The notes under the pieces are model-generated. The model saw nothing but the letters and a program-made list of their open reading frames with translations, made no database searches and had not been told where the DNA came from. Shown here piece after piece: positions 62,866 through 64,000 of a stretch of 64,000 bases of DNA (the first letter of the stretch is position 1; each line of letters starts with the position of its first letter). This stretch comes from WHSW01 sp963842795. GTDB lineage: Bacteria > Actinomycetota > Thermoleophilia > Solirubrobacterales > 70-9. Location: the NCBI GenBank assembly GCA_963842795.1, contig CAWJHV010000010.1, forward strand, positions 62,001 to 126,000, in the 5' to 3' direction. A program made the position numbers and the translations under genes.

Positions 62866-63668
62866 GGGCCCGGCGGAGGCGGCGGCGGGGTCGCGGGCGA
62901 CGGGACGCTGGGCGCGGCGTGCGGCGTGACCAGCGGCTTGATCAGGTCCAGCGGCAGCGGGAAGACGATCGTGGAGCTGTTGTTGACCCCGATCTCGACC
63001 AGCGTCTGCAGGTAGCGCAGCTGCAGCGTGGCCGGGTTCTCGCTGATGATGTTCGCGGCCTGCGAGAGCTTCTCGGCGGCCTGGAACTCGCCGTCGGCGG
63101 CGATCACCTTCGCCCGCCGCTCGCGCTCGGCCTCCGCCTGGCGCGACATCGCTCGCTGCATGTCGGCCGGCAGCTCGACGTCCTTGACCTCGACCGTCGA
63201 GACCTTCACCCCCCAGGGCTCGGTCTGCTCGTCGATGATCTGCTGGAGGTCGAGGTTGAGGCGCTCGCGCTCGGACAGCAGCGCGTCGAGCTCGGCCTTG
63301 CCGAGCACCGAGCGCAGGGTCGTCTGCGCGATCTGCGAGGTCGCGAGGAGGAAGTTCTCGATCTCGGTGACCGCCTTGTTCGGGTCGAGGACGCGGAAGT
63401 AGGCGACCGCGTTGACCCGCACGGTGACGTTGTCCTTGGTGATCACCTCCTGCGGAGGGACGTTGAGGGTGATCGTCCGCAGGTCGATCCGCACCATCTG
63501 ATCGATGAACGGGATCAGCAGGATCAGGCCCGGGCCCTTCTGCGCGATCAGCCGGCCGAGGCGGAAGATCACCCCGCGCTCGTACTCGCGCAGGATCCGG
63601 ATCGCGGCCGCGAGGATGATCACCAGCAGGATCGCGACGACGGCGATGACCGCGATGGCAACTGTCAT
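62862..63668 (-). CDS. SPFH/stomatin-like membrane protein
   Basis: 268 residues. One N-terminal hydrophobic hairpin (3-26) precedes the SPFH domain: REYERGVIFRLGRL, GPGLILLIPFIDQMVRIDLR, VPPQEVITKDNVTVRVNAVA. A charged coiled coil follows (VKDVELPADMQRAMSRQAEA, then ERERRAKVIAADGE), and the tail is Pro-rich. Slipin-like proteins scaffold lipid microdomains. It is coupled to the NfeD gene before it (ATGA) and overlaps galT after it. Confidence 0.93.
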   Translation of the reverse strand: MTVAIAVIAVVAILLVIILAAAIRILREYERGVIFRLGRLIAQKGPGLILLIPFIDQMVRIDLRTITLNVPPQEVITKDNVTVRVNAVAYFRVLDPNKAVTEIENFLLATSQIAQTTLRSVLGKAELDALLSERERLNLDLQQIIDEQTEPWGVKVSTVEVKDVELPADMQRAMSRQAEAERERRAKVIAADGEFQAAEKLSQAANIISENPATLQLRYLQTLVEIGVNNSSTIVFPLPLDLIKPLVTPHAAPSVPSPATPPPPPPGP

Positions 63669-64000
63669 GTGCCGGCTCCTTGCTCGCTTGCTTCGACCTC
63701 TGCCAGCGGCCGCACGCGGAGCGTCAGCCCCTCGACCGCCTCGACCCGCACTCTAGCGCCGCGTTCGCTGACCCGCGCGGCGTCGCCGGCAGTCGCGTCG
63801 TCGGCGAGGCTCGCCCGCCAGAGCGCGCCGGCGACGTACACGTGCCCCACCGGCGCCAGCGGATCGCGCACGTCGCCGCGAGCGCCGACGAGCTCCTCCA
63901 CCCCCGCCCGCACCGGCTCGCCGCGCGCCGCCACCGCCTTGCCGACCGCGAACGCCATCCCGCCGCCGATCAGCACCGCGACCACGATCACCGCCGGGGC
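63665..64000 (-). CDS. NfeD-like protein (partial)
   Basis: C-terminal part only; the frame stays open to the window edge. Visible: a hydrophobic helix (VVAVLIGGGMAFAVGKAVA), then the OB-fold domain with GARGDVRDPLAPVGHVYVAG, ALWRAS and VEAVEGLTLRVRPL. NfeD proteins partner SPFH/stomatins in membrane quality control, and here the stop overlaps the SPFH start. A GTG at 63989-63991 could start a short form, but family length suggests the start lies outside. Confidence 0.85.
   Translation of the reverse strand, partial: APAVIVVAVLIGGGMAFAVGKAVAARGEPVRAGVEELVGARGDVRDPLAPVGHVYVAGALWRASLADDATAGDAARVSERGARVRVEAVEGLTLRVRPLAEVEASEQGAGT

Overview
The window is one 64-kb stretch of a very GC-rich bacterial chromosome with dense, mostly housekeeping and catabolic gene content. 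There are no insertion sequences, phage genes or CRISPR arrays. Gene order (rpsF-ssb-rpsR-rplI followed by dnaB), actinobacterial-type proteins (WS/DGAT acyltransferase, response regulator/kinase/HtrA cluster, MSRENVE-type NTF2 proteins), frequent GTG/TTG starts and probable leaderless promoters point to Actinomycetota. By general resemblance I infer class Thermoleophilia (Solirubrobacterales-like); this placement is an inference, not proven.

Layout. 0-4 kb: a zinc-ligand-like hypothetical protein, a DUF2127 membrane protein, homocysteine S-methyltransferase and a two-subunit CoA-transferase. 4-10 kb: a minus-strand replication/translation block (rpsF, ssb, rpsR, rplI, dnaB, a DnaC/DnaI-like helicase loader, purA). 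10-20 kb: a secreted protein pair, trehalose synthesis by two routes (otsA, treT), and a response regulator / small repeat peptide / histidine kinase / HtrA operon facing a degenerate M28-like membrane protein. 20-29.5 kb: orphan FlgM-like protein, thiL, class A PBP and MscS channel; then HAD hydrolase, CPBP protease, L,D-transpeptidase and pyrE; then an NTF2 remnant, a lipoprotein, a coiled-coil protein and an adenylate cyclase. 29.5-35 kb: benzoylformate decarboxylase-like enzyme, FAD/Fe-S oxidase and PEP-mutase/isocitrate-lyase-family protein, preceded by a perfect 10-bp inverted-repeat operator.

35-47 kb: a 370-base gene-free stretch with a MITE-like palindromic element, ogt, a class II aldolase with a PfkB kinase, a Tat-exported amine oxidase with a beta-propeller protein, PhoD, WS/DGAT, a cupin-TPR protein, a UbiB-family kinase and tRNA-Arg(CCT). 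47-51 kb: a large secreted trypsin-like protease with RTX-like repeats, and NTF2/SRPBCC proteins. 51-58.4 kb: a 1-Cys peroxiredoxin and a complete histidine-utilisation operon hutH-hutU-def-hutF-hutI, in which a peptide deformylase sits where an N-formylglutamate deformylase (HutG) would be expected. 58.4-64 kb: CapA-like protein, hypothetical protein, AIM24 protein, and a translationally coupled NfeD-SPFH-galT-methyltransferase run.

The most unusual signals are a 41-residue repeat peptide encoded by 39-bp tandem repeats and overlapping the histidine kinase start, the deformylase embedded in the hut operon, the inverted-repeat element at 35 kb, a TAnnnT hexamer 6-9 bases before several first-gene start codons (leaderless transcription), two genes (galT, pyrE) whose only plausible start is CTG, and two NTF2-like genes with in-frame internal deletions.
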